DNA of 64,000 nt from Brevibacillus reuszeri (GTDB lineage: Bacteria > Bacillota > Bacilli > Brevibacillales > Brevibacillaceae): NCBI RefSeq assembly GCF_001187725.1, contig NZ_LGIQ01000011.1, positions 470,017-534,016 on the forward strand. Direction: 5' to 3'. The notes beneath the pieces are model-generated. The model worked only from the letters and a program-made list of their open reading frames with translations. It ran no database searches and had not been told where the DNA came from. Below, piece by piece: positions 34,077-42,801 of this stretch. How positions within the stretch are numbered: the stretch's first letter is position 1; each line of letters begins with the position of its first letter. A program made the translations under genes and the position numbers.

Positions 34077-35000
34077 TTACATACCTCCTTGGTAGATTTT
34101 TTTGCTCAAATAGCGTTCACTACTATCTGCAAACAGAACAACGATGTTTGTTCCTGGTGCCGCTTCTTTAGCTTCCCGCAAGGCAGCTGCCATCGCTGCT
34201 CCTGCTGAGCTTCCGACGAGCATCCCTTCTTTGGCTGCAAGCTGCTTCACCAGATCGAATGATTCCACATCCAGGATGGTGTGAATCGCATCGAAATAAC
34301 TGGTATCCATAAAAGGAGGTAAAAACTCCATGCCGATGCCTTCGGTTTTGTGAGGACCGGACTCTCCTCCGTTTAAGATCGAGCCTTCTGGTTCTACAAT
34401 CACTGTTTTGATTGCAGAATTTTGCTCCTTCAAATACCGGGCAACCCCCATGAATGTACCTCCGGAGCCTGCTCCTGCTACGAAGACCTGCACCACGCCA
34501 TCCATTTGTTTCCAAATTTCAGGACCGGTCGTTTTGTAATGTGCGTCAGGATTCGCAGGATTGGCAAATTGCTGTGGTACAAAAGAGCCAGGAATAGACG
34601 CGGCCAGCTCTTGCGCTTTTGCAATTGCCCCTTTAATTCCGAGCTCAGTCGGCGTATTGACGACTTCTGCCCCGAGAGCTCGCATCAGCTCTTGTTTTTC
34701 CTCGGAAAACTTGGCTGGTACGCAAAAAATGACTTTATAGCCAGTTCCTACAGCGGCTAGTGCAACACCGATACCTGTATTTCCTGCTGTTGGTTCAATA
34801 ATTGTGCCACCTGGCAAAAGCTGCCCGCTTTCCTCTGCTGCGCGGATCAGTTCCAAGCCCAGTCTGTCCTTGACGCTTCCGCCCGGGTTAAAATATTCCA
34901 ATTTCGCGAATAAACGGACACCCGCTGGAAGCTCAAACTGTGTAATTTCTACGATTGGCGTATTGCCGATCAGTTCTTTCACATTGCGAAATACATTCAC
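34077..35000 (-). CDS. mccA: O-acetylserine-dependent cystathionine beta-synthase (MccA) / cysteine synthase family
   Basis: 307-residue fold-type-II PLP enzyme. The PLP lysine is in PGGSVKDRLG, the substrate loop in EPTAGNTGIG and the PLP-phosphate loop in GAGSGGTFMG. Pairing with mccB points to MccA, which joins homocysteine and O-acetylserine to cystathionine, rather than to the assimilatory CysK. GTG at 35000 follows AAGGAG at 10 bases. The mtnN and yrrT genes found beside mccAB in B. subtilis are absent here. Confidence 0.85.
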   Translation of the reverse strand: MNVFRNVKELIGNTPIVEITQFELPAGVRLFAKLEYFNPGGSVKDRLGLELIRAAEESGQLLPGGTIIEPTAGNTGIGVALAAVGTGYKVIFCVPAKFSEEKQELMRALGAEVVNTPTELGIKGAIAKAQELAASIPGSFVPQQFANPANPDAHYKTTGPEIWKQMDGVVQVFVAGAGSGGTFMGVARYLKEQNSAIKTVIVEPEGSILNGGESGPHKTEGIGMEFLPPFMDTSYFDAIHTILDVESFDLVKQLAAKEGMLVGSSAGAAMAAALREAKEAAPGTNIVVLFADSSERYLSKKIYQGGM

Positions 35001-35038
35001 GTAAATACGACTCCTTATGTTGAAGTACTTGCCCTCTC

Positions 35039-35044
35039 ATTATA
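35039..35044 (-). promoter_or_regulatory. Candidate -10 element of mccA-mccB
   Basis: A perfect TATAAT on the minus strand lies 39 bases before the mccA start. No convincing -35 element at standard spacing is seen, which could mean an activator or a repressed weak promoter. Confidence 0.35.
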
Positions 35045-35151
35045 ACATGCAGCTATCCTAAAAAGTCCATGCAGGGTGCATCCGGGGCATATTCATGGTT
35101 TGAAAGTGTCAACAGGGCATGTAAGCCATGGATTTATCATTCGTCTATGAT

Positions 35152-35157
35152 TATAAT
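35152..35157 (+). promoter_or_regulatory. Candidate -10 element of yutI
   Basis: A perfect TATAAT lies about 30 bases before the yutI start; the best -35 at 17 bases (TGGATT) is weak. TATAATAAAGGAGAG makes the leader very short. Confidence 0.35.
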
Positions 35158-35188
35158 AAAGGAGAGGTTGGAAAGGAGTGAATGAAAG

Positions 35189-35416
35189 ATGGATATTATG
35201 GATCAAGTACAAGAAGTTCTCGATAAACTGCGCCCTTACCTGCAACGTGATGGTGGAGACGTGCAACTCGTTGACGTAGAAGAAGGTATCGTGAAGCTGC
35301 GCCTGATGGGTGCTTGCGGTAGCTGCCCTTCCTCCACAATTACCCTGAAAGCTGGGATTGAGCGTGCCCTGGTTGAAGAAATCCCAGGCATCAAAGAAGT
35401 ACAACAAGTATTCTAA
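35189..35416 (+). CDS. yutI: NifU-like C-terminal domain Fe-S protein (YutI)
   Basis: 75 residues, only the NifU C-terminal (Nfu) domain. The cluster-binding CxxC is Cys43-Cys46 in GACGSCPSS, and the preceding PYLQRDGGDVQLV is the standard domain start. Such proteins carry 4Fe-4S clusters to target enzymes. Length and context match YutI. AAAGGAGTG precedes ATG at 35189. With ErpA, YuzB, YutJ and YuzD it belongs to a Fe-S/redox-flavoured set on this backbone. Confidence 0.92.
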   Translation: MDIMDQVQEVLDKLRPYLQRDGGDVQLVDVEEGIVKLRLMGACGSCPSSTITLKAGIERALVEEIPGIKEVQQVF

Positions 35417-35431
35417 ACCAGGACGGACTTG

Positions 35432-35468
35432 AAAGCAGCTACGAGCTAACGGCGTAGCTGCTTTTTTC
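35432..35468 (+). terminator. Terminator of yutI
   Basis: GCAGCTACG pairs with CGTAGCTGC, followed by TTTTTTC. Confidence 0.88.
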
Positions 35469-35480
35469 GTCTACAGATGG

Positions 35481-36401
35481 CTAGATGGTTCGGCGCATCG
35501 TTTTTTCCAGAAAAGAGATGACCCTCTCCGCATACTCTTCCGGTACCAAGGCATAGCTACGGACGTGCCCTGCATCTGGTACGAGCCACAGCCCGGAATC
35601 CTTGTCCTTGGCTAAGCGAAGCAAGCGTTCACTGTTGACTGTGGGAATCGTCGTATCCTTTGTCCCATGGATGAAAAGGATTGGCTTATCTGCTTCTTTG
35701 ACCGCCTGATACGGCTTTACATGGCGAGGATTTGCCCCCAGTAAAAGCGGACTGAAGGTCAAAATGAACCAGTTGAACGGAAAACGAGGCAGGCCCGTCC
35801 ATTGCGGCAAATTTTCTTCCAAGTACTCCTGCAGCGAATAAAAAGGAGAATCAGCTACCACCGCTTGAATCCGCGAATCGACTCCCCCAACCATGAGCGC
35901 CGTAGCAGCCCCCATCGAAAATCCGACCAGTCCCAGCTTCTTGTCAGGCTGCACAGCAGCAGCATAATCAATGGCCCCCAAAAGGTCCTGCTGCTCGCGC
36001 AGACCTATCGTCGTCAGCGCGTCACTTGATTCACCGGCATTGCGGAAATCAAACATTAACACATCAAAACCTGACTGAATTAGCCTTGACGCCAAGGCCA
36101 GTGCCGGCAAATGCGGCTCCAGTCTGTTTTGACTGTACCCATGAGCAAACAGGAGCGTACTTCCATTTGAAGGAAATCCGTTCTTTTCGGCAGACATGTA
36201 CCATCCAGCCAGCGTGATATCCTGCTCACGACTCGTAAATCGGATCGTCTCGGCATAGCTGATTCCAAATTCAGTCGGCTCCATGTTAATCGGCTTCCGT
36301 ATCGGATGTGTCAGTCTCCACGTCACTCGTAATGCCACTGCAACGCCCACGATCATGCCCAACAACAAAAGCCCGAGTGCGATTGCGAGAACCACACTCA
36401 T
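35481..36401 (-). CDS. Membrane-anchored alpha/beta hydrolase
   Basis: 306 residues with one N-terminal membrane segment (LAIALGLLLLGMIVGVAVAL), then an alpha/beta hydrolase domain. The nucleophile Ser lies in GFSMGAA, the acid in HGTKDTTIP and the His in DAGHVRS. The oxyanion region LLFAHGYSQNR is also typical. It has the form of YfhR/BEM46-like or cinnamoyl-esterase-like hydrolases; the substrate is unknown. ATG at 36401 overlaps the stop of the dehydrogenase gene as ATGA, so the two are coupled. Confidence 0.82.
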   Translation of the reverse strand: MSVVLAIALGLLLLGMIVGVAVALRVTWRLTHPIRKPINMEPTEFGISYAETIRFTSREQDITLAGWYMSAEKNGFPSNGSTLLFAHGYSQNRLEPHLPALALASRLIQSGFDVLMFDFRNAGESSDALTTIGLREQQDLLGAIDYAAAVQPDKKLGLVGFSMGAATALMVGGVDSRIQAVVADSPFYSLQEYLEENLPQWTGLPRFPFNWFILTFSPLLLGANPRHVKPYQAVKEADKPILFIHGTKDTTIPTVNSERLLRLAKDKDSGLWLVPDAGHVRSYALVPEEYAERVISFLEKTMRRTI

Positions 36402-37357
36402 AGCGCAGTAAGCGGCTCCTTGCCGTTCAACACCGCGACGATGTTTGCAGCTGCCAGTCTTGCCATATCCAAGCGAGTCTGGAGTGTCGCACTGCCAATA
36501 TGCGGTAGTGCCACAACATTTGGCAAACGCAGCAGCGGGTTATCAAGCGAAACTGGCTCCACCTGAAAGACATCTAATCCCGCTGCCCAAATCCTTTTTT
36601 CCACCAAAGCATTATAGAGTGCTGCTTCATCTACCGTCCCGCCACGCGAAACATTGATAAAAACAGCCGTTTCCTTCATCAAGGAGAATTCTCTTTCTCC
36701 CATCAAATGGCGTGTTTCCTCAGTAAGAGGCGTCAGCAAAAGCACATAATCAGACTCTTGCAATAGCGCCGCAAGCTCTGCCCAATGTGCACCTGTCTCT
36801 TCTTCCGCTTTGTGCTTGCGGTTTCGATTGTGATACAGGATTCGCATTCCAAAGCCTTTTGCCCGGCTGGCAACTGCCTCACCGATCCTGCCCATTCCGA
36901 TAATCCCAAGCGTTGTTCCAAATATATTTTGCCCCGCCAAAAGCATAGGGCTCCACGAGGTCCACTCCCCGTTCAACAAGAAGCGATTCGCTTCTGTCAA
37001 TCGTCTCCCTGTTGCCATCAATAAAGCAAACGCCAGATCGGCAGTGGCTTCCGTCAGTACATCTGGTGTATTCGTCACCACGACACCGTGTTTTTTACAC
37101 GCGGCCAAATCAATATTGTCATAACCGACAGCCATATTGGCGACGATTCGCAATTGTTGTGCTCGAGTCAGCAATTCCTCGTCAATACGCTCGGTCAGCA
37201 TCGCCAACACAGCATGTGCATGCCTGGTCCGCTCTAGCAGCAAATCGCGCGGAATGGGATAATCAGGTGTCCACATATCGACAGTTGCCACTGTTTCCAG
37301 CATCGCAACTACTTCATCAGTCAGCTTCCTCGTAACGAATACTTGTGGCTTCTTCAT
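36398..37357 (-). CDS. D-2-hydroxyacid dehydrogenase (glyoxylate/hydroxypyruvate reductase type)
   Basis: 319 residues. The NAD-binding motif GIIGMGRIGEAVA and the catalytic set Arg in NVSRGGTVDE, Glu in VFQVEPV and His in LPHIGSAT are intact. It reduces glyoxylate, hydroxypyruvate or a related 2-oxoacid with NAD(P)H. The second ATG of an ATGATG pair (37357) was chosen for its 7-base distance to GGAGG. The gene overlaps the yutH 3' end by about 40 bases, so yutH, this gene and the hydrolase form one unit. Confidence 0.85.
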   Translation of the reverse strand: MKKPQVFVTRKLTDEVVAMLETVATVDMWTPDYPIPRDLLLERTRHAHAVLAMLTERIDEELLTRAQQLRIVANMAVGYDNIDLAACKKHGVVVTNTPDVLTEATADLAFALLMATGRRLTEANRFLLNGEWTSWSPMLLAGQNIFGTTLGIIGMGRIGEAVASRAKGFGMRILYHNRNRKHKAEEETGAHWAELAALLQESDYVLLLTPLTEETRHLMGEREFSLMKETAVFINVSRGGTVDEAALYNALVEKRIWAAGLDVFQVEPVSLDNPLLRLPNVVALPHIGSATLQTRLDMARLAAANIVAVLNGKEPLTAL

Positions 37358-38399
37358 CATTTTGCCTCCACAACCAGTCAATTTGTGGAATGGATACGCC
37401 ATATTGCTGGGAAATCAGAAGGGGATATTTCCTGAGAGCCACTTCCATACTCGCAAGCTCGTCTTCCAATTGCTTTTGCCATGCCTCAACGTTTACTTCT
37501 TGCCGTTCTTCGACAGGCAGCTCTTTGTAGGCTTCCACGAGCCTGAGGAAGCGACCCGGATACAGCAAAAGCCCGTAAATAACGGCATATTCACCTGTAA
37601 GCAATGGAGAGACACCGTTGTATCCATCAATAAAGCTGGCCACATTCTCGTCATTCCACCCGTCGCGTTTGGTCTCAGCCTTTATCCACTGACCGACGTC
37701 TCGTGCTCGCATATCGAGAACCCAGTTCCATTCTCCCCCAATAAGCCGCGTATCCTTCTCATTCCATAGCATATACCCTTGGTCAAAATTTTGGTAGGCT
37801 ACTTTTCCAAGTCCTGCCGTCTCTTTCACGACTTTATCATACTCCGCAGCTTGCAAGTATTGGACGGCGACTTCTCCAAGCTGATACACATACGTATAGC
37901 AGGTCAATAAGAACTCATCCATTGGGGTCAGCTCTGCACTTGCCTCATCGAGCTCATCCCGATATTCGTTGTAGTGTCTCAGCTTCCTCCGCCACATACT
38001 TGGCCAGTTGCCAAGCGAGCTGTAAGGCATAAACAGCTTGTCGCTTGTAAATGCGCTGGTTGCCTGATGAAACTGCGCCAAAGACTGCCCTTGGGCAAAG
38101 TGCGGGTTTTCCTGATCCCCTTCACGTACCCCCCGGTACACATAGTACATCTGCTCATCAGAAATAAAATGCGGCTGACCGCCGACTGTCTTTACGAGCT
38201 TGAGCATTCGGATGTCTTGCTGTTGATTGAGATGATTCCGGACTTTTTCAATAAACTTGTTCTTATTTTTGTACCCCGCAGGCACTTCATACATATAGTA
38301 CAAGCCCTGATCCGTTTCCAGTACCTTACTTGCGCCCGTTGCACGGTACCCCTGAACGAGGAATCCGTATTGCTCCTGCAAAAGGTCTTTTTCCTCCAT
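37317..38399 (-). CDS. yutH: YutH-type spore coat-associated protein (CotS/kinase-like fold)
   Basis: 360 residues. The overall pattern is that of YutH in the CotS/YsxE family, with an aminoglycoside-phosphotransferase-like fold: an N-terminal lobe, FAQGQSLAQFHQAT, and a catalytic-like segment ending in GGEWNWVLDMRARDVGQWI. Members are recruited to the spore coat of Bacillus. ATG at 38399 is behind AGGAGG. It is divergent from yutG, as part of the same conserved block. Confidence 0.78.
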   Translation of the reverse strand: MEEKDLLQEQYGFLVQGYRATGASKVLETDQGLYYMYEVPAGYKNKNKFIEKVRNHLNQQQDIRMLKLVKTVGGQPHFISDEQMYYVYRGVREGDQENPHFAQGQSLAQFHQATSAFTSDKLFMPYSSLGNWPSMWRRKLRHYNEYRDELDEASAELTPMDEFLLTCYTYVYQLGEVAVQYLQAAEYDKVVKETAGLGKVAYQNFDQGYMLWNEKDTRLIGGEWNWVLDMRARDVGQWIKAETKRDGWNDENVASFIDGYNGVSPLLTGEYAVIYGLLLYPGRFLRLVEAYKELPVEERQEVNVEAWQKQLEDELASMEVALRKYPLLISQQYGVSIPQIDWLWRQNDEEATSIRYEEAD

Positions 38400-38553
38400 T
38401 TCAACCAACCTCCTAAAGCACACCTTCTCATGGCCCATTGTATGTTGCAGGATCGGGATAGGTGCCTATGCGGTTGCAAATACTAAGGTTCATTCCTAAT
38501 AGATACAGGTCTAGGAGCATCTGTATGCCCCGGTCGGATAGGAGGAAAAATAA

Positions 38554-39075
38554 GTGAGCGAGCACCCATTAAATAGCGATTCATGCCTGGAGGTTGTCAT
38601 TGAGCTTTTGAATCAACGTGGCGTCACTTTGGATGATATCGCTGAAATCGTCATGTTTCTGCAAATAACCTACGTTCCTGATTTAACGATGGAGCTATGT
38701 CTCGATAGTGTGACAGCTGTGCTGAAAAAGCGAGAGGTACAAAATGCCCTTCTCACCGGCATTCAGCTCGACATTTTCGCGGAACAAAAGAAACTGCTGC
38801 CGCCGCTTCAAACGATAATTGAAACGGATGAGCCACTCTATGGAGTGGATGAAGTTCTGGCACTCGCCATCGTCAATTTGTACGGCAGTATCGGTTTTAC
38901 GAATTTTGGCTACGTGGACAAGCTGAAGCACGGCAAGCTAAAAGATTTGAACGACAAAAGCGCCGGTGTCCATACGTTTCTGGACGATCTGGTCGGAGCC
39001 ATCGCTGCTGCCGCCTCCAGCCGGATTGCTCATCGTCAAAAACAGCAGGAAGAATGCCTAGAGGGACAGTCGTGA
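38554..39075 (+). CDS. yutG: Phosphatidylglycerophosphatase A family protein (YutG)
   Basis: 173 residues of the PgpA/YutG family. The conserved late segment STGVHTFxDD-like is seen as KSAGVHTFLDDLVGAIAAA; the middle contains YGSIGFTNFGYVDKLKHGKL. PgpA enzymes dephosphorylate phosphatidylglycerol phosphate, but the short Bacillus-type members such as YutG lack a clear membrane portion, so the activity is uncertain. GTG at 38554 follows AGGAGG. Its end overlaps the convergent HAD gene by 18 bases. Confidence 0.8.
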   Translation: MSEHPLNSDSCLEVVIELLNQRGVTLDDIAEIVMFLQITYVPDLTMELCLDSVTAVLKKREVQNALLTGIQLDIFAEQKKLLPPLQTIIETDEPLYGVDEVLALAIVNLYGSIGFTNFGYVDKLKHGKLKDLNDKSAGVHTFLDDLVGAIAAAASSRIAHRQKQQEECLEGQS

Positions 39076-39837
39076 CAGCCAGTCCATCAAATCCTCAGCA
39101 ATGTAGATAGGCTGTACACGATGATTTGCGGCGTTCTCACGTTTGGAATACCCAGTCAGCACCAGCAGGCTGTCGAGTCCGGTATTGGCTCCCGCTTCGA
39201 TATCCGTAGACAAATTATCTCCCACAATCAATGTCTCCTGAAGGTCCGTACCCAGCCTTTCCAAGGCGTAGCGAACAATGATGGGTTCTGGTTTGCCAAT
39301 GACGATGGGCTTGGTTGCTGATGCGACAGAAACCGCCGCTACCAGCGAACCATTGCCTGGATACAGCCCCCCATCCGTTGGCAAGGCGGCATCGGCATTC
39401 GTAGCGATGAAGACTGCTCCTGCTCGTATTGCTCTTGCCGCAACAACCAGCTTTTCATACGTAAACGAACGATCGATACCCACGACAACGTACTGTGGTG
39501 CTTCATCTGTGATTAGAAAGCCCGCTTGAACCAGCTGTTCGTGCAGACCCTCTTCTCCGATCATATAAACTCCGGTTCCTTGTTCTGCCCGCTCCGAAAG
39601 GTAGTGGGCAGTAGCCATGCTGGAGGTATATACATCGCTTGCCTCTGCCTCGATTCCCATCGCTCTTAGGCGCTGTGCCACAACCTCTGGTGCGGCAGCG
39701 GAATTGTTAGTCAGATACAAAAACGGGATTTCACGCTCTTTCAAATGGCGAACGAATTCAGCAGCCCCAGGTATCGCAGTCTTTCCCCGATAAATGGTTC
39801 CATCCAAATCAAGCAAATAGCCTTTGTACTGTTTCAT
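39058..39837 (-). CDS. yutF: HAD-IIA phosphatase (YutF, NagD-like)
   Basis: 259 residues. HAD motif I is LLDLDGTIYRGK (nucleophile and acid Asp), motif II is LTNNSAA, motif III Lys lies in IGKPEPIIVRYALE and motif IV in IVGDNLSTDIEAGANTG. The large C2A cap and the length match the YutF/TIGR01457 group of sugar- or nucleotide-phosphate phosphatases. ATG at 39837 is chosen because the upstream GTG lies within the GGAGGAGTG site. Its position next to yutG and yutE matches B. subtilis order. Confidence 0.87.
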   Translation of the reverse strand: MKQYKGYLLDLDGTIYRGKTAIPGAAEFVRHLKEREIPFLYLTNNSAAAPEVVAQRLRAMGIEAEASDVYTSSMATAHYLSERAEQGTGVYMIGEEGLHEQLVQAGFLITDEAPQYVVVGIDRSFTYEKLVVAARAIRAGAVFIATNADAALPTDGGLYPGNGSLVAAVSVASATKPIVIGKPEPIIVRYALERLGTDLQETLIVGDNLSTDIEAGANTGLDSLLVLTGYSKRENAANHRVQPIYIAEDLMDWLSRLSL

Positions 39838-39935
39838 GTGATCCACTCCTCCATTGCTTGAGACGTTTCTCTACTTGTTCTAGTCTTACGCTGATAGTGT
39901 AAACGATTTTGAGTAACGATGCTCGCAGCCTTGAA

Positions 39936-39976
39936 ATAAAAAAATCACCCCAGATATGTTCCCAGAGTGATTTTAC
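39936..39976 (-). terminator. Terminator of the SufR-like regulator gene
   Basis: AAAATCAC pairs with GTGATTTT; on the minus strand T-rich sequence follows the stem. Confidence 0.6.
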
Positions 39977-39989
39977 GCTGACTGTATCG

Positions 39990-40619
39990 TTATTTCGCTT
40001 CCTTGATTGCAAAGACGCATTTTTCTCCGCCTTTTGCCATACAAGAGGTCTGCTCTACGTCCGCTTTCAATACTCTGCGGAACAACGACAGCTCACAGCT
40101 GCAGGCCTGATTGAATTCGCGGGCAACTTGAGAGATCGGACAGTTAAATTCCTGTATCCGATAGCCTTCTCCCTCGGCTTCCTTTTCCCATTCCACCATA
40201 TAGCCTTTTTCATTTTGCAGCTCAGCCAGCTTGGCTACACGTTCTTCCAGGCTGCCCTGTATTTGAGCGCCGTAGGCTTCCTCCAAGCGATTCTCACGGC
40301 GGCGAAACAGCATTTCTACCTTTCCAAGACCGTCCATTTCTTTCAGATCCTGCAAAAAGTCGAGCGTCAAATGAGAATAATTGCGCGGAAACAGTTCATC
40401 TGCTTCCTGCGACAAGGAGTATACATTGGTTGGGCGTCCCATGGCTTGGCGAACAAGCGTGGACTTGATCAAATTATCCCTTTCCAGGGTATTCAGGTGG
40501 CGTCTTACAGCCATTTCCGTAATCCCCAGCTCGACGGCCATGTCGCTGACAGAGAGCGAGCCTTTCACCTTGAGCATGTGTAGGATTTGGTCACGAGTGG
40601 ACGTTCCTTCGTTTGTCAT
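39990..40619 (-). CDS. SufR-like winged-helix regulator with C-terminal Cys cluster
   Basis: 209 residues. Residues 8-65 form a winged helix (ILHMLKVKGSLSVSDMAVEL, EMAVRRHLNTLER, wing MGRPTNVYSLS). The C-terminal part holds Cys residues in NCPISQVA, ACSCELS, TSCMAKG and EKCVFAI, a pattern like SufR and related regulators that bind a 4Fe-4S cluster and repress Fe-S assembly genes. The nearby ErpA, YutI and YuzD genes fit such a role. ATG at 40619 is behind AAAGGACGG. Targets are not proven. Confidence 0.8.
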   Translation of the reverse strand: MTNEGTSTRDQILHMLKVKGSLSVSDMAVELGITEMAVRRHLNTLERDNLIKSTLVRQAMGRPTNVYSLSQEADELFPRNYSHLTLDFLQDLKEMDGLGKVEMLFRRRENRLEEAYGAQIQGSLEERVAKLAELQNEKGYMVEWEKEAEGEGYRIQEFNCPISQVAREFNQACSCELSLFRRVLKADVEQTSCMAKGGEKCVFAIKEAK

Positions 40620-40715
40620 ACGTAATCACCGTCCTTTCTCCCTATTGTAGCGGATCGGAACGCTTTAGTAAACAAATGATAGCATTTTGTATAAAAAATC
40701 CGCTGCCTCATTTTT

Positions 40716-41150
40716 CTAGAAAAGTTCCTTTTCCAAAAATGCCCGAACACGCGGATCAAATTGTCTGAGTGCAGGTGTGGCATCTGTCGCCAGGGCAAAC
40801 ATTTCTGCAGTCGGAACACTTGTATATTCGTTCACCAGATGCTTGCGGAACTCGGTTAAGCGAGTAAGCGTGACTGCCTCTTCATCTGTAATTACCTGTT
40901 CATCTCGCATAATTTCTACCACATCGCTGTAGCTGCCTGGGTCACGCATGATAAAGCCGTCAATCAACGCGTTTCCCACGTCAATGATCCCTTCGATGGA
41001 CAAGTGCAGGGCTCGCTCCATCGCGAGGGCAGCAACTTCATCCGTCAAAACCGCTTCCGCTCCCCGTTCCCCCAGCTTTTCCAATAGATCTAGCATACGA
41101 TTCATATGCGCCAAAACTTGGTCGATTCGCTTTGTATTCACGTCGTACAT
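40716..41150 (-). CDS. yutE: YutE, DUF86/HepT-like protein
   Basis: 144 residues, all helical, of the DUF86 family. The family core is seen in ALHLSIEGIIDVGNALID and in the late segment LTEFRKHLVNEYT, which recalls the R-x4-H-x-Y motif of HepT ribonuclease toxins, with an altered spacing. No MNT nucleotidyltransferase antitoxin gene is adjacent, and YutE is a conserved housekeeping-locus member, so toxin activity is doubtful. ATG at 41150 follows AAGGAG, which overlaps the stop of a 35-residue gene upstream. Confidence 0.78.
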   Translation of the reverse strand: MYDVNTKRIDQVLAHMNRMLDLLEKLGERGAEAVLTDEVAALAMERALHLSIEGIIDVGNALIDGFIMRDPGSYSDVVEIMRDEQVITDEEAVTLTRLTEFRKHLVNEYTSVPTAEMFALATDATPALRQFDPRVRAFLEKELF

Positions 41151-41160
41151 GGAATTCTCC

Positions 41161-41268
41161 TTATTTTCGCTTTTTTGCTTTGCGCTTTGCGTAATAAATG
41201 GTAAACACAAAAGTTAGCACTAGGACGAGAAGCACCAATTCCCCTTCCTGCAAATAGGAATTGTTCAC
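41161..41268 (-). CDS. 35-residue single-pass membrane protein upstream of yutE
   Basis: GTG at 41268 is 6 bases after GAGGTG. The 35 residues comprise a short polar N-terminus (VNNSYLQEGE), one membrane helix (LVLLVLVLTFVFTIYY) and a strongly basic tail (AKRKAKKRK). The TAA stop runs straight into the AAGGAG of yutE, so the two genes look translationally coupled. This is a well-formed small membrane protein, likely N-out, C-in by the positive-inside rule. It is too short for most gene finders; the function is unknown. Confidence 0.65.
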   Translation of the reverse strand: MNNSYLQEGELVLLVLVLTFVFTIYYAKRKAKKRK

Positions 41269-41452
41269 GGGACTCACCTCTTTTCATCCAACAGTATACC
41301 AAATTTGTACGTGCCAACGCGACAGCTTGTACTTTATGTTACAATATGGTTACCTCTGTCGAGGCTTTCTTTTAGGATAAGCGACCGCGCATTCGCGGAT
41401 TTGCACCTTACATAAGTGAATTTTTTGCCAGCATGAAGGGAGGACTCAGGCT

Positions 41453-42427
41453 GTGGAACGCGAACTTGCACTAGAAATCGTACGAGTTACAGAGATGGCT
41501 GCACTCGCTTCTTCTCATTGGATGGGACGAGGAAAGAAAAACGAAGCGGACGGGGCAGCTACAAGCGCCATGCGCGCCATGTTTGACACGATCAACATGA
41601 GAGGTACTGTCGTAATCGGGGAGGGTGAGTTGGATGAAGCCCCGATGCTCTATATAGGTGAAAAGCTCGGCAGCCCCGAAGCTGACGGCCCCGAGGTAGA
41701 TGTCGCGGTCGACCCGCTTGAAGGTACTACCATTGTCGCAAAGGGTCATAACAATGCCATGTCGGTAATTGCCATCGGTGATCGTGGCACTCTCTTGCAT
41801 GCCCCGGATATGTACATGATGAAAATGGCCGTAGGAAAACGTGCAGCAGGAAAAATCAACCTTTTCGATCCCGTGGATAAAATGATAGAAGTAGTCGCTG
41901 AGGCGAACAACAAGCGTATTCAGGACGTAACCGTTATTATTCAGGAACGGGATCGTCATCATGAGATTATTGATACGATTCGTGAAAAAGGAGCACGTGT
42001 CAAGCTGTTTGGAGACGGGGATGTAGGGGCAGCGATTGCAGCCTGTCTGCCTCATACCGGGATTGACCTGTTCCTCGGAATCGGTGGAGCGCCAGAAGGA
42101 GTCATCAGTGCGGCCGCGATTAAATGCCTCGGTGGTGACATGCAGGCGCAGCTCAAGCCTCAAAACGACCAGGAACGAGAGCGCTGCATCAAAATGGGCC
42201 TGACAAATCCTGAGCAGCTGCTGACTCTGGATGACCTCGTAAAAGGAGACGACGCAATTTTTGCCGCAACTGGCGTATCTGATGGCGAGCTGCTCCAAGG
42301 CGTGCGTTATTTGGGAGATGACATGGTCGAAACTCACTCCATTGTCATGCGTGCGCAAACAAAGACCATTCGCTTTGTCCGTGCCTTGCACAACGTAGAA
42401 CACAAACCTAATCTTTTATGGAAGTAG
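41453..42427 (+). CDS. glpX: Class II fructose-1,6-bisphosphatase (GlpX)
   Basis: 324 residues. The class-II signature motifs are intact: GEGELDEAPMLYIGE, the metal site DPLEGTT, and GIGGAPEGVISAAAIKCLGG. It hydrolyses fructose-1,6-bisphosphate to fructose-6-phosphate in gluconeogenesis. GTG at 41453 lies 9 bases after GGGAGG. The DUF3055 gene follows 10 bases downstream and shares the terminator at 42750. Confidence 0.93.
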   Translation: MERELALEIVRVTEMAALASSHWMGRGKKNEADGAATSAMRAMFDTINMRGTVVIGEGELDEAPMLYIGEKLGSPEADGPEVDVAVDPLEGTTIVAKGHNNAMSVIAIGDRGTLLHAPDMYMMKMAVGKRAAGKINLFDPVDKMIEVVAEANNKRIQDVTVIIQERDRHHEIIDTIREKGARVKLFGDGDVGAAIAACLPHTGIDLFLGIGGAPEGVISAAAIKCLGGDMQAQLKPQNDQERERCIKMGLTNPEQLLTLDDLVKGDDAIFAATGVSDGELLQGVRYLGDDMVETHSIVMRAQTKTIRFVRALHNVEHKPNLLWK

Positions 42428-42437
42428 AGGGAAGTAT

Positions 42438-42707
42438 ATGGCGCACGATTTGTTTTATTTGTATGACGAGCCGGAAGACACAAAAACCCGATTCGTAAGC
42501 TTTATGGCGGAATCGACACGTTTTGATTTGGCGATTACCACAACAAACCGCTTCTATGGCAAAAAATTGGTCATCAACATTCAAAATGGTCGCTCTGCGA
42601 TTATCGGTCACGATGATTTGGAGGAAGAAGGCTATCTGGAGTTCGCCTTTAACTTGAATGAACAGGAAGCCGAAGAATTAAAGTCTTTTCTGGAAACCGT
42701 AATTTAG
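42438..42707 (+). CDS. DUF3055-like small protein
   Basis: 89 residues. LFYLYDEPEDTKTRFVSFM, DLAITTTNRFYGKKLVINIQ and AIIGHDDLEEEGYLE resemble the DUF3055 family of Firmicutes (from memory of the family pattern). Acidic, cytoplasmic, no Cys. ATG at 42438 is behind GAGGGAAG. It is co-transcribed with glpX. Function is unknown. Confidence 0.65.
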   Translation: MAHDLFYLYDEPEDTKTRFVSFMAESTRFDLAITTTNRFYGKKLVINIQNGRSAIIGHDDLEEEGYLEFAFNLNEQEAEELKSFLETVI

Positions 42708-42749
42708 AGCGCTCGACAGAAGCAAGCAAACACTCCAATATCTATCCTA

Positions 42750-42794
42750 AAAAAAGCCCGTCTCAATAGGCCCTAGGCCGGACGGGCATTTTTG
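42750..42794. terminator. Bidirectional terminator
   Basis: AAAAAGCCCGTC pairs with GACGGGC, with an inner GGCC/GGCC hairpin. TTTTT follows on +, and TTTTTTT on -. It ends glpX-DUF3055 (+) and the second opp operon (-). Confidence 0.88.
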
Positions 42795-42801
42795 CGATCT
42801 T

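Noticed and set aside
40716..41150. HepT/MNT toxin-antitoxin pair
   Set aside because: No nucleotidyltransferase antitoxin gene is adjacent and the protein is a conserved locus member (YutE); the 35-residue neighbour is a membrane protein, not MNT.
41471..42403. Long minus-strand frame of 310 codons opposite glpX
   Set aside because: No family match and no start signal; GlpX on + is fully convincing.
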